Positions 48,335-57,722 of a stretch of DNA of 57,929 bases are shown in pieces. The DNA comes from a virus. Where the stretch lies: positions 1 through 57,929 of IMG/VR virus record IMGVR_UViG_3300043119_000538. One strand, 5' to 3'. The number at the start of each line of letters is the position of its first letter. The stretch's first letter is position 1. The translations under genes and the position numbers were made by a program. Below the pieces are notes generated by a model. That model did no database searches, was not told where the DNA came from, and was given only the letters and a program-made list of their open reading frames with translations.

Positions 48335-48994
48335 ATGGCTACCAACTTCTATTTCTCAAACTTTTCAAACTCAGGTGAACAGAACCTTATTGAGGATCTG
48401 ATCATTGAGTCAATTCGTGTTTATGGCCACGATCTTTGGTATATCCCAAGAACATTAGTTGCTAAAGATGAATTGTTAAATGAAGATGACTTATCAACAT
48501 TTACCAAAGCATTCATGATTGAAGCTTATATTAAGAACGTTGATAGCTTTGGTGGTGATGGTGACTTCTTATCTAAGTTTGGCTTAAGAATCAGTGACAC
48601 AATTACCTTTACTATTGCAATGAGAAAATTTGCCCAAGATGTTGCTTTATATGATGAACAGATTCGACCAAATGAAGGTGACTTAATTTACTTTCCATTA
48701 AATCGTAAAATGTTTGAAGTACAATTTGTTGAGCATGAAGCAATCTTCTATCAGATGGGTCAATTACAGACATATGACTTACGTTGTGAACTATTTGAAT
48801 ATTCACAAGAACGATTCAGTACTGGTGTTCTTGAGATTGACACATTGTTTAATTCATATGTTCTTACATCAAACTCTGCTATTGCTAATGTTGAAGCATT
48901 TGATGCAATGGCCGATAACTTTACTATTGAAACAGTTGCAGATTCTATCATTGACTTCAGTGAACTGAATCCGTTTGGTGAACAAAATTTTTAA
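48335..48994 (+). CDS. 14: gp14 neck protein
   Basis: A 219-residue protein (T4 gp14: 256 aa). gp14 and gp13 complete the head neck. Recognisable: GEQNLIEDLIIESIRVYGHD followed by LWYIPRTLVAKDELLNEDDL, FGLRISDTITFTIAMRKFAQ, RPNEGDLIYFPLNRKMFEVQ and FVEHEAIFYQMGQLQTYDLR. It starts five bases after gp13. Confidence 0.93.
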   Translation: MATNFYFSNFSNSGEQNLIEDLIIESIRVYGHDLWYIPRTLVAKDELLNEDDLSTFTKAFMIEAYIKNVDSFGGDGDFLSKFGLRISDTITFTIAMRKFAQDVALYDEQIRPNEGDLIYFPLNRKMFEVQFVEHEAIFYQMGQLQTYDLRCELFEYSQERFSTGVLEIDTLFNSYVLTSNSAIANVEAFDAMADNFTIETVADSIIDFSELNPFGEQNF

Positions 48995-49008
48995 GGATAT
49001 AGAATAAA

Positions 49009-49809
49009 ATGTTTGGTAATCAATTCTATAATGAGACAACTCGACGTTATGTAGCAGTATTTGGTACTCTCTTTAATGCTATCAAAATAAGTCGTAAGGA
49101 TAATGCAGGATCAACTATTCAAACAATGACGGTTCCTATTAATTATGGACCTATGCAAAAGTTTTTAGCAAGACTTGAACAAGATCCAAGTTTGACAGCA
49201 CCACAAATTACACTTCCAAGAATTACATTTGAGATGATTAACATATCTTATGATCCTTCTCGTAATTTAACACCAATGAGTAGATATTCCAAAAACATCA
49301 CCTCAAATGATGCATCGTTTAATACATCATACACTCCAGCACCTTATAACATTACGTTTCAATTGAATATTATGACTAAATTTCAAGAAGATGGTACAAA
49401 AATTGTTGAGCAAATTCTTCCATTCTTTAAACCAGACTTTACACCTTCTGTTAAATTGTTAGATAACATTGATGAATATTTTGATATTCCAATTGTATTA
49501 GATAATATTTCAATGGAAGATACTTATGAAGGATCATTTGAACAAAGACGTGCATTGATTTGGACACTTACTTTTACAATGAAAGCTTATTACTTTGGTC
49601 CAGTGACACAAAAGAAAATAATTAAATTTGCAAAAACAAATCTGTATTCCAGTCTTGATTCTAATACAGCAGTTCAAGTAGTTCAAGTACAACCTGGACT
49701 TACTGTAAATGGACTACCTACTACAAATATTAATAACACAGTAGCATATGCAAACATCAACTTTGAAGATGATTGGGATTATATTGTACAAATAACGAAT
49801 GGCCCGTAA
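49009..49809 (+). CDS. 15: gp15 tail sheath stabiliser
   Basis: A 266-residue protein (T4 gp15: 272 aa) that caps the tail and binds the neck. Motifs: MFGNQFYNETTRRYVAVFGT, LFNAIKISR, VPINYGPMQKFLARLEQDPS, MINISYDPSRNLTPM and YNITFQLNIMTKFQEDGTKI. The order with gp14 and gp16 is as in T4. The gp16 start follows two bases after its stop. Confidence 0.94.
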   Translation: MFGNQFYNETTRRYVAVFGTLFNAIKISRKDNAGSTIQTMTVPINYGPMQKFLARLEQDPSLTAPQITLPRITFEMINISYDPSRNLTPMSRYSKNITSNDASFNTSYTPAPYNITFQLNIMTKFQEDGTKIVEQILPFFKPDFTPSVKLLDNIDEYFDIPIVLDNISMEDTYEGSFEQRRALIWTLTFTMKAYYFGPVTQKKIIKFAKTNLYSSLDSNTAVQVVQVQPGLTVNGLPTTNINNTVAYANINFEDDWDYIVQITNGP

Positions 49810-49811
49810 GA

Positions 49812-50234
49812 ATGAGTGATGATATTGCAAGACATCTTGGATTAACTCCAATGTCAGAAATTATGGATGCTGAAATCATTGGTGTTGAACAACCAAAAAA
49901 GCAAGTTATAGTTCCTGAAGATACAACAGAAGCTGACAGAGATTATAAGTATGCTCGAGATAATTTTTACAATGTCATTGAAAAAGGTACACAGGCATTA
50001 GAAGATCTTTTAGATGTTGCAAGTCAATCACAACATCCAAGAGCATATGAAGTACTTGCTACCACAATGAAAACATTGATTGATGCCAATAAAGATTTGG
50101 TTGAACTTTCACGAAAGAAAAATGAAGAACAAGCACCTAAATCAGAAGGTGGTAAAGTTACTAATAATCTTTTTGTTGGATCAACAGCTGAACTTCAACA
50201 GATAATGAGAACTCTAAATGACAAATCTGGCTGA
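49812..50234 (+). CDS. 16: gp16 terminase small subunit
   Basis: Start at ATG 49812, just after the gp15 stop; an upstream in-frame start would overlap gp15 heavily. A 140-residue protein (T4 gp16: 164 aa), helical: ADRDYKYARDNFYNVIEKGT, QALEDLLDVASQSQHPRAYE and VLATTMKTLIDANKDLVELS, the central coiled coil that forms the ring recognising DNA and regulating gp17. Its end overlaps the gp17 start by 17 bases, as in T4. Confidence 0.92.
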   Translation: MSDDIARHLGLTPMSEIMDAEIIGVEQPKKQVIVPEDTTEADRDYKYARDNFYNVIEKGTQALEDLLDVASQSQHPRAYEVLATTMKTLIDANKDLVELSRKKNEEQAPKSEGGKVTNNLFVGSTAELQQIMRTLNDKSG

Positions 50235-51831
50235 TAGAGGTTATAATGGCAATACCAATCTTAAAAAGAAAGGTGTATCTATTGAATGGGATCATGATAA
50301 ACTTCAAGAGTATTTAAGATGTGCTCGTGATCCAAAATACTTTGCACAAAAATATATTAAGATCGTTCATGTTGATCACGGATTAATTCCCATTGATCTA
50401 TATGACTATCAAGAAGAAATCATTGATAAAATTACAAATGGTCGTCGAGTCGTAGTCAATACATCTCGTCAGGCTGGTAAAACCACAACTGCGGTTGTTG
50501 TGATTCTTCATTACATTCTATTCAACGATCATAAGACAGTTGCTCTATTGGCAAACAAAGGTGATGCAGCTCGAGAGATTCTTGAACGAATTAAGATTGC
50601 TTTTGAAGCACTACCAAAATGGTTACAACAAGGTGTGATTGAATGGAACAAAGGTTCTGTTGAATTTGAAAACGGTTGTAAGATTCTTGCATCTGCTACA
50701 TCAGGTTCTGCAATCCGTGGTAAGTCTATCTCATTCCTTTATATTGATGAAACTGCATTTGTTGAAAACTGGGATGAGTTTTTTGCTTCGGTTTTTCCAA
50801 CCATTTCATCTGGTAACACGACAAAGATTCTATTTACATCAACACCAAATGGTTTGAATCACTTTTATAAAACATGTGAAGGTGCTAAGAATGATATGAA
50901 TGGATATGAATATGTTGAAGTTCCTTGGCAACGAGTTCCTGGTCGTGATGAGACTTGGCGTAAAGAAACTCTGGCTGCTATGGATCATGACCTTCAAAAG
51001 TTTGCACAAGAATTCTGCTGTGAATTCCAAGGTTCATCTGGTACTCTTATCACTGGTTCTAAATTAAAATCATTGGTTACTAAAATACCATTGCTAGATA
51101 AAAATAATATCAAAATGTATGAGAATGCAACTCCTGGGCATATGTATGTTTGTGTTGCTGATGTATCACGAGGTAAAGGATTAGACTATTCGGCATTTCA
51201 AATTATTGATGTGACAGAAATGCCATATAAACAAGTGTGTATATTCCGTGATAATCTTATTACACCACTAGATTATGCGGAAGTTATTTTTAGAACATGT
51301 AAAGGATATAATGAAGCTTCTATTTTAGTTGAAATTAATGATATTGGTCAACAGGTCATTGAATCTATACTTTATGATTTTGAATATGAAAATGTTCTTT
51401 ACACAACAAATAATGGCCGTGCTGGTAAAATGATCTCTACTGGTGGAAAAAGCCAAGAACTTGGAATTAGAACTACAAGATCCGTAAAATCAGTTGGTTG
51501 TAGTGTTCTTAAATTATTAGTGGAACAAGATCAATTAATCATTAATGATTTTGATACGATTAAAGAACTATCCACATTCTCTAAAAAAGCAAATAGCTTT
51601 GAAGCGGAATCTGGGTGTCATGATGATATGGTGATGTGTTTAGTTTTATTTGCTTGGTTATCAGATCAAAAATATTTTAGAGAAATTACTGATATTAATA
51701 CGTTGGCTAAATTGAGAGAAAGAACTAATGATGATTTGGATGCTGAAATGTTGCCATTTGGTTTCCATGAAACAGGACATGATGAACCGTTAATTATTGA
51801 TGTTGTGGAAGATAATTGGTTGCGTTTTTAA
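50218..51831 (+). CDS. 17: gp17 terminase large subunit
   Basis: A 537-residue packaging motor and nuclease (T4 gp17: 610 aa). ATPase domain: Walker A SRQAGKTT (83-90), Walker B FLYIDE (173-178), and the coupling motif TSTPNG. Nuclease domain: VADVSRGKGLDYSAFQIIDV, VEINDIGQQV and GCHDDMVMCLVL provide the acidic metal ligands of the RNase H-like fold. No frameshift or insertion. Overlaps gp16. The gene is followed by a late promoter for the sheath. Confidence 0.96.
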   Translation: MTNLADRGYNGNTNLKKKGVSIEWDHDKLQEYLRCARDPKYFAQKYIKIVHVDHGLIPIDLYDYQEEIIDKITNGRRVVVNTSRQAGKTTTAVVVILHYILFNDHKTVALLANKGDAAREILERIKIAFEALPKWLQQGVIEWNKGSVEFENGCKILASATSGSAIRGKSISFLYIDETAFVENWDEFFASVFPTISSGNTTKILFTSTPNGLNHFYKTCEGAKNDMNGYEYVEVPWQRVPGRDETWRKETLAAMDHDLQKFAQEFCCEFQGSSGTLITGSKLKSLVTKIPLLDKNNIKMYENATPGHMYVCVADVSRGKGLDYSAFQIIDVTEMPYKQVCIFRDNLITPLDYAEVIFRTCKGYNEASILVEINDIGQQVIESILYDFEYENVLYTTNNGRAGKMISTGGKSQELGIRTTRSVKSVGCSVLKLLVEQDQLIINDFDTIKELSTFSKKANSFEAESGCHDDMVMCLVLFAWLSDQKYFREITDINTLAKLRERTNDDLDAEMLPFGFHETGHDEPLIIDVVEDNWLRF

Positions 51832-51846
51832 CCCATTTCAGCATTT

Positions 51847-51854
51847 TATAAATA
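51847..51854 (+). promoter_or_regulatory. T4-type late promoter for tail sheath gene
   Basis: Exact TATAAATA, 58 bases before the tail sheath start, in the 80-base gap after gp17. Position and strength fit a highly expressed structural gene. Confidence 0.78.
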
Positions 51855-51911
51855 TATAATAAGAATAGGTATTGGAATCTTACACATTAACAATTATAAG
51901 GGAGAAATGAC

Positions 51912-53735
51912 ATGGCTTTTCAAATAAGTCCAGGCATTAATGTAAGTGAATTTAATTTAACCACAGTTGTTCCTGCAGTAGCCACCACTCAAGGCGGTAT
52001 TGCTGGCGTATTTAGCTGGGGCCCAGTAAATGAACGAGTATTAGTGACATCGGAAACAAATCTAGTTAATACATTTGGTAAACCAACTGCTAATAACTAC
52101 GAAACATTCTTTACAGCGGCTGACTTTTTAGCTTATTCAAATCAGCTATATGTTGTCCGTGTAGCGGCAAACACTGCATTTAATGCAGGTGCTAATGGAC
52201 AAGTTTTGACAGCCTCGGTAGCAGAAGCAAACACAACTATTCCTCAAATTATTGCTAGATACCCAGGTGATCTAGGAAATAGTCTTAAGGTTTCAGTCTG
52301 TCAAAATGCTAACGTATATAGTTCTAATATTGCCGGTGTTTCAATTGTCACTGGTGCAAATACTGCAACAAATGTTACAGATTTTGCTAATTTAGTTGCT
52401 GGTGATGTTTTAACAGTTGGTAATACATCAATTGGTTTTCAAGATTTAGTTGTTTCTAGTGCTGGAAGCAATACTACTGTAACATTTACCAACAAATATA
52501 CACTGTCAACTAATTTGGTAACTTCTACTGCAACTAGAAGATGGGCATATTATAAAAACGTAGCAAAAACTCCTGCTGCAAATTCTGTCCACATTGCAAT
52601 TATTGATGAAGATGGTGATATTAGCGGTGTTGCTGGTACTATTCTTGAGATGTATGAACAAGTAAGTGTTACTTCAACTGCTAAGAAACCAGATGGTTCA
52701 TCTAATTTTTACAGAAACATTATTAATAATAAAAGTAACTGGGCTTATGCAACTGGTAACACTATTGTAACTACAGGTAATGCTGTATATACATCATTAA
52801 CTGGTGGTATCAGTGGTGATGAAAAGACTGTTGCACTTGGTGTTCTTACTGCCGGTTATAACAAGTTTGTTTCACCACAAGACGTTGATGTATCATTTAT
52901 TCTTGCTGGTAAACCAAGAGAAGGTACTGTTCAGACTGGTGTTGCTAACTATATTATTGATAACATCTGTGAAGTTCGTAAAGATTGTATGGCATTTGTT
53001 TCACCATCTGCAAATAATGCTAATACTGTTCTTAGTACTGCAGGCAATGAAGTAACTGATATTGTTGCATTTAGAAATGCTCTAACATCAAGTTCATATG
53101 CTGTTATGGATACTGGTTATAAGTATCGTTATGACCGTTATAATGATGTATATCGTTATACTCCAATGAATGGTGATATTGCTGGTTTGACTGCAAGAAC
53201 TGCTCAGGAAAAAGACCCATGGTATTCACCAGCTGGTTATAACCGCGGTAAACTAAAGAATGTTGTTAAATTGGCATTCAATCCAAATGCTGCACAACGT
53301 GATATTCTTTACCCTGCGGATATTAATCCAGTCATTAGTGAGAATGGTCAAGGTACATTGCTATTCGGTGATAAGACACTTATTGGTGATAACAGTGCAT
53401 TTGATCGTATTAATGTTCGTCGTCTCTTCATTGTTCTTGAAAAAGCAATTGCTGAAGCAGCTAAATCCACACTATTTGAATTTAATGATGCATTTACTCG
53501 TGCACAATTCAAAAATCTAATTGAACCATTCCTACGTGATGTTCAAGGTCGTCGTGGCATTTATGACTTCAGGGTAGTATGTGATGATACTAACAACACA
53601 TCACAGATCATTGATACTAACCAGTTCGTCGGTGATATTTACATTAAACCTGCTCGTTCAATTAACTATATCCAATTGAACTTTGTTGCTGTTGGTACTG
53701 GTGTTGCATTTAATGAAATTATTGGTCAAGTTTAA
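51912..53735 (+). CDS. 18: gp18 tail sheath protein
   Basis: A 607-residue contractile sheath subunit (T4 gp18: 659 aa). N-terminus: FQISPGINVSEFNLTTVVPA, GGIAGVFSWGPVNERVLVTS, NYETFFTAADFLAYSNQLYV. C-terminus: NVRRLFIVLEKAIAEAAKST, FEFNDAFTRAQFKNLIEPFL, RDVQGRRGIYDFRVVCDDTN, which form the conserved inner domain that joins neighbours through strand exchange. The ribosome site is AAGGGAGAA. gp19 follows after 22 bases. Confidence 0.96.
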   Translation: MAFQISPGINVSEFNLTTVVPAVATTQGGIAGVFSWGPVNERVLVTSETNLVNTFGKPTANNYETFFTAADFLAYSNQLYVVRVAANTAFNAGANGQVLTASVAEANTTIPQIIARYPGDLGNSLKVSVCQNANVYSSNIAGVSIVTGANTATNVTDFANLVAGDVLTVGNTSIGFQDLVVSSAGSNTTVTFTNKYTLSTNLVTSTATRRWAYYKNVAKTPAANSVHIAIIDEDGDISGVAGTILEMYEQVSVTSTAKKPDGSSNFYRNIINNKSNWAYATGNTIVTTGNAVYTSLTGGISGDEKTVALGVLTAGYNKFVSPQDVDVSFILAGKPREGTVQTGVANYIIDNICEVRKDCMAFVSPSANNANTVLSTAGNEVTDIVAFRNALTSSSYAVMDTGYKYRYDRYNDVYRYTPMNGDIAGLTARTAQEKDPWYSPAGYNRGKLKNVVKLAFNPNAAQRDILYPADINPVISENGQGTLLFGDKTLIGDNSAFDRINVRRLFIVLEKAIAEAAKSTLFEFNDAFTRAQFKNLIEPFLRDVQGRRGIYDFRVVCDDTNNTSQIIDTNQFVGDIYIKPARSINYIQLNFVAVGTGVAFNEIIGQV

Positions 53736-53757
53736 TAGGTAATAAAGGAGAAAAACA

Positions 53758-54309
53758 ATGGCGTTTAACATAAACGAAATGAAAGCTTCCTTGACCGGTG
53801 GTGGTGCTAAATCAACACTCTTTCAAGTTGCTATCACAAACAAAATTGATACCAGTGCTGATGCTTTAGTACCATTTATGGTTCATGCTGCTCAGTTACC
53901 ACAATCACAACTTGGCATTTATGATCTGCCATATATGGGAAGAAAGATCCCACTGGCTGGTGACAGAGTATTTGAACCATGGACTGTTTCAGTATATAAT
54001 GATGAAAACTTTGCAATCCGTAACCGTATGGAACAATGGATGAATGCAATCAATAGTCATACTGGAAACCTACGTCTTACAAATTCAAGTAGCCCTTCTG
54101 ATTATAAATCACAAGCATTGATTACTCAATTTAGTAAAACTGGTAAAGCTTTGCGTACTTATAAATTTGAAGGTATTTTTCCAACAATGTTAAGTTCAAT
54201 TGCAATGGATTGGAATAATACTGACAGTATTGAAAGTTATGATATTACATTCCATTATGATCTATGGACTGTTGAAGGTATCACAGGCGATGCTTCTACA
54301 AAGGCATAA
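53758..54309 (+). CDS. 19: gp19 tail tube protein
   Basis: A 183-residue tail tube subunit (T4 gp19: 163 aa) that polymerises on gp48/gp54 inside the sheath. Typical: PFMVHAAQLPQSQLGIYDLP, YMGRKIPLAGDRVFEPWTVS, VYNDENFAIRNRMEQWMNAI and MDWNNTDSIESYDITFHYDL. It has an AAAGGAGAA ribosome site and is followed by a terminator, so sheath and tube form the end of that transcript. Confidence 0.95.
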   Translation: MAFNINEMKASLTGGGAKSTLFQVAITNKIDTSADALVPFMVHAAQLPQSQLGIYDLPYMGRKIPLAGDRVFEPWTVSVYNDENFAIRNRMEQWMNAINSHTGNLRLTNSSSPSDYKSQALITQFSKTGKALRTYKFEGIFPTMLSSIAMDWNNTDSIESYDITFHYDLWTVEGITGDASTKA

Positions 54310-54320
54310 ATATACCAATA

Positions 54321-54353
54321 GGTAAGGGGTTGATGTCCCTTACCACCTTTTTT
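54321..54353 (+). terminator. Rho-independent terminator after tail tube gene
   Basis: 8-bp stem GGTAAGGG/CCCTTACC (54321-54328 with 54337-54344), eight-base loop, and T-run at 54348-54353. Confidence 0.8.
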
Positions 54354-54378
54354 ATATAAAGATAAGAGATATTACAAA

Positions 54379-55929
54379 ATGGCAACTTTATTTGGTTTTG
54401 AGATCAAAAGAAAAGATGAACCAGAACTTAAATCCTTTGTTGATAAAGATTTAGATGATGGTGCATTGACTGTTAACTCTGGTGGTATTGCTGGAGGTGC
54501 TTATGGTACTTTTCTTGATATTGAAGGAACTGCAAAAACTGAAGGCGAGATAATTACCAAGTATCGTCAAATGGAAATGCATCCTGAAGTATCAAGAGCA
54601 ATTGATGATATTGTAAATGATGCTATTGTTGTATCAGATACTGATAAAGTTGTTGAACTCAATTTAGATGATACCAAATTATCTGACAACATTAAAAAAC
54701 GTGTTGTTGAAGAATTTGAAGAAGCATTAAGATTGCTTGACTTTTCAAATAGAGGTTATGAAACATTCCAACGTTTCTATGTTGATGGGCGTTTAAAGTA
54801 TCATGCCATTATTGATGAAAAGAATCCAAAATTAGGCATTAAGGAATTACGTTATATTGATCCACGTAAACTTCGTAAAATTCGTGAGATCACAAAAACA
54901 AAAGATAATAATGCTGATGCTACATTAGTTCAAACAAAGAATGAATATTATATCTTCAATGATAAAACATTTGCAACCAAATCAAGTTCTGTAAGCACCA
55001 CAGATACTACTAAAGGTATTCGAATTGCAAAGGATTCAATCATTGAAGTGACTTCAGGTGTTGTGAATGAAACAAATACATTAGTTTTATCTCATCTGAA
55101 TAAAGCAATTAAACCATTAAATCAACTTAGAATGTTAGAAGATGCGGCGGTTATCTATCGTTTGGCTCGTGCTCCAGAACGTAGAATTTTTTACATTGAT
55201 GTCGGTAATCTACCAAAACTTAAAGCAGAGCAATATCTTCGTGATATGATGACCAAACATAAGAATCGTCTTGTATATGATGCTGCTACTGGTGATATAC
55301 GTGATGATCGCAAACATATGACGATGCTTGAAGACTTCTGGATGCCTCGTCGTAATGGAGAAAAAGGTACAGAGATCACTACACTTCCAGGCGGCGCCAA
55401 TCTTGGTGAGATGGATGATGTTCTATATTTCCAAAAGAACCTATATAAAGCATTGAATGTTCCTATCACTCGTATGGAATCTGAAACAGGATTTTCATTA
55501 GGTAGATCAAATGAAATTTCAAGAGATGAAGTTAAATTCAGTAAGTTCATTCGTCGTCTCCGTGCTCGTTTCTCAATGTTGTTTGATGAAATTCTAGAGA
55601 AGCAATTGGTTCTTAAGAATGTGATGACCATTGAAGAATGGAAAGAGATTAAGAATAAAATTCGTTATGACTTCCAAGAAGATAATCATTTTGAAGAACT
55701 GAAAGAGCAAGAGATTCTTACTCAGAGACTTCAGACATTACAAGCTATTAATGATTATGTTGGTGTTTACTATTCTAAAAAATGGGTGCGTAAAAATATT
55801 CTTCAACAAACCGATGAAGATATTGAAGAAATTGATGAGGATATTCAAGAGGAACAGGATGCTAATCCAGAACCTGAGGATACTCCACCACCGCCTCCAC
55901 AACCCACACCAGTTAAAATTGTGAAATAG
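54379..55929 (+). CDS. 20: gp20 portal protein
   Basis: A 516-residue portal vertex protein (T4 gp20: 524 aa). Motifs: EGEIITKYRQMEMHPEVSRA, IDDIVNDAIVV, FQRFYVDGRLKYHAIIDEKN, LGIKELRYIDPRKLRKIREI, EDAAVIYRLARAPERRIFYI, DVGNLPKLKAEQYLRDMMTK and DVLYFQKNLYKALNVPITRM. The dodecamer conducts DNA, binds gp17, and nucleates head assembly. The C-terminus is acidic and proline-rich (PEPEDTPPPPPQPTPVKIVK). Confidence 0.97.
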   Translation: MATLFGFEIKRKDEPELKSFVDKDLDDGALTVNSGGIAGGAYGTFLDIEGTAKTEGEIITKYRQMEMHPEVSRAIDDIVNDAIVVSDTDKVVELNLDDTKLSDNIKKRVVEEFEEALRLLDFSNRGYETFQRFYVDGRLKYHAIIDEKNPKLGIKELRYIDPRKLRKIREITKTKDNNADATLVQTKNEYYIFNDKTFATKSSSVSTTDTTKGIRIAKDSIIEVTSGVVNETNTLVLSHLNKAIKPLNQLRMLEDAAVIYRLARAPERRIFYIDVGNLPKLKAEQYLRDMMTKHKNRLVYDAATGDIRDDRKHMTMLEDFWMPRRNGEKGTEITTLPGGANLGEMDDVLYFQKNLYKALNVPITRMESETGFSLGRSNEISRDEVKFSKFIRRLRARFSMLFDEILEKQLVLKNVMTIEEWKEIKNKIRYDFQEDNHFEELKEQEILTQRLQTLQAINDYVGVYYSKKWVRKNILQQTDEDIEEIDEDIQEEQDANPEPEDTPPPPPQPTPVKIVK

Positions 55930-55939
55930 ATAAATACAT

Positions 55940-55947
55940 TATAAATA
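55940..55947 (+). promoter_or_regulatory. T4-type late promoter for prohead core genes
   Basis: Exact TATAAATA, 18 bases before the gp67-like start at 55965, with AAAAGGAAA as ribosome site. Confidence 0.75.
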
Positions 55948-55964
55948 TAAAAGGAAATTAAACT

Positions 55965-56198
55965 ATGTCAATTGAAGATATTATTCAAGCATCATTTGAT
56001 AGCAACCCAGTTGAAGTTGGAAATGCTTTTAATAATGCTATTAAAGATAAAATGATGAATGCTATTGCGGCACGTCGAGAACAACTATCTATGAGTATGT
56101 ATGGCGACGATGATGAAGAATCAGACGTATACGCTGATGATGAGGATGAAGATTTAGACAACTCAGATACAGAGGAATACGAAGATGAAGACGTTTAA
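55965..56198 (+). CDS. 67: gp67-like prohead core protein
   Basis: A 77-residue protein (T4 gp67: 80 aa). N-terminal helix SIEDIIQASFDSNPVEVGNA, basic middle KDKMMNAIAARREQLSMSMY, and a strongly acidic tail with DDDEES and DDEDEDLDNSDTEEYEDEDV. This matches the T4 prohead core protein cut into acidic internal peptides. Located just after gp20, as in T4. The next gene starts inside its last codons. Confidence 0.85.
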   Translation: MSIEDIIQASFDSNPVEVGNAFNNAIKDKMMNAIAARREQLSMSMYGDDDEESDVYADDEDEDLDNSDTEEYEDEDV

Positions 56199-57450
56199 GG
56201 ACATCATCAAAGAAGCTACATTAGAGCAATTGCCACGTCGTACCAAAGCTTTTGTTGATAAACATGTTGTGCAAAAAACTGATTATCCAGTTGATGCTGA
56301 AGATCAATTTACTGCTAAGAAGCTTAAAAAAGATAAGACAAAACTTGCCTCATTCCATAATGGTGAGGATGCTTCTGTATATGAAGAAGTTGATCTTGAT
56401 GAAGGTGTTTCAAATCTTTCAGATGCAAGACTTAAGTTTCATGTTTTAAATAATATTCCTCATGGTAGTTATGGCAAAAAAGAAATGTCAGCAGAACATC
56501 TTCGTCGCAAAAAGACCGGTGGTCCTGCATATAATGCTGTTAAACCATCTATGAATGAAGAAGTTGATCTTGATGAAGCAAAGACTGATATTTACCACAA
56601 GCATATGTTAAAAGCACTTGGTAAAACAAGATTGCCAAAAGACCATGGTTACACATCATCAATCGCAAACAATGGTGATTTTGTTGTTCGTAAAGGTAGT
56701 GAAGTTGCTGGTCGTATCCCAAAAGGTGAACATGATCTAAAAGAAGCTTCAATGTCTCCAACAGATATGAAGCAACGTGAAGATATTGTTAAGGGTATGA
56801 AAGACAAGACTCAAGACTTTAAGGATCGTTATGGTTCTAAGTGGAAGTCTGTCATGTATGCTACTGCTACTAAGGCTGCAATGAAAGAAGAAGCAGAACA
56901 AATTGACGAGTTGTCAAAAAAGACACTTGGCTCTTATGTAAAAAAAGCGGCTGGAGATTTAGATTTTAACGCAAGAAGAGACGGCAAAATTTTGGCTGGT
57001 CAAGGAAAAAGCACCGATAAATATTTTAATAAAGCATACAGTAGAAAAAGAGGCATCGGTCTAGCTGCTGACAAATTGGCAAAAGAAGAAGCAGAACAAA
57101 TTGATGAAGTTTCAGCAACCACACTTAGCAAATATTCAACCAAAGCTGCTCGCCAAGGTGATGATCGTCTAGCTGGTCAAAAGATGGCAGATGAAAAAAT
57201 TCGTAAACAGCAAGGCAAATCATCAACGGCTAAAGTGGCTGCTGAATCAGTCGACCTTGATGAAGCATTCAAAGCAGGTGCAATGAAACTCAATGATGGA
57301 TCATCTGTAACTCTTACTAATGAGTCATCAAATTCTTTGAACAATCTATTCAATCAGTTGAGTTCATCAAATAAAACTAAAATGGAACAGAGATTAATGT
57401 CTGGTTCAAAAGGCTTTAATGAAATTCTAGCATTTGCAAAGGAAGTATAA
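56185..57450 (+). CDS. Prohead core / internal head protein with repeats
   Basis: A 421-residue Lys/Glu-rich protein starting inside gp67 (MKTFKDIIKEATLEQLPRRT). It has recurring units: EEVDLDEG, EEVDLDEA and AESVDLDEA, and EEAEQIDELSKKTLGSYVKK with EEAEQIDEVSATTLSKYSTK. Each ends in I/L-D-E, compatible with the T4 prohead protease consensus (I/L-x-E). T4-like phages of marine hosts have similar internal head proteins. Probably a scaffold or packaged internal protein; the prohead protease gp21 and capsid gp23 are beyond the window. Confidence 0.7.
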   Translation: MKTFKDIIKEATLEQLPRRTKAFVDKHVVQKTDYPVDAEDQFTAKKLKKDKTKLASFHNGEDASVYEEVDLDEGVSNLSDARLKFHVLNNIPHGSYGKKEMSAEHLRRKKTGGPAYNAVKPSMNEEVDLDEAKTDIYHKHMLKALGKTRLPKDHGYTSSIANNGDFVVRKGSEVAGRIPKGEHDLKEASMSPTDMKQREDIVKGMKDKTQDFKDRYGSKWKSVMYATATKAAMKEEAEQIDELSKKTLGSYVKKAAGDLDFNARRDGKILAGQGKSTDKYFNKAYSRKRGIGLAADKLAKEEAEQIDEVSATTLSKYSTKAARQGDDRLAGQKMADEKIRKQQGKSSTAKVAAESVDLDEAFKAGAMKLNDGSSVTLTNESSNSLNNLFNQLSSSNKTKMEQRLMSGSKGFNEILAFAKEV

Positions 57451-57722
57451 TGGCATTTTCTAAAATTGCAATCAATAAAGATACTTGGACATTAATTGGT
57501 AATAACGTTGCTACAATTACCTTTCAAAATATTGGTCAACAACAAATCTATATTAATACAACTACAACAAACGTTGCACCAACTTCAACAATTGGTCTTG
57601 TATATGACATTTGGCAAGGTGAACTTAAAGTATCTACAACAACGTTAACAGTTGTGGGTGGTACTTACATTTGGGCCAAAGCCATCACTGGTACTTCTGG
57701 ATCTGTAATAGTGGATGTATAA
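57450..57722 (+). CDS. Small conserved structural protein (90 aa)
   Basis: A 90-residue protein: FSKIAINKDTWTLIGNNVAT, ITFQNIGQQQIYINTTTTNV, VYDIWQGELK, GGTYIWAKAITGTSGSVIVD. The short beta-sheet module WTLIGNNVxxITFQN...IYI...YIWAK occurs in many phages as an independent virion or fibre-tip protein. It shares a base with the preceding stop and overlaps the next start (TAATG). Its placement within the head gene block is unusual. Confidence 0.7.
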   Translation: MAFSKIAINKDTWTLIGNNVATITFQNIGQQQIYINTTTTNVAPTSTIGLVYDIWQGELKVSTTTLTVVGGTYIWAKAITGTSGSVIVDV

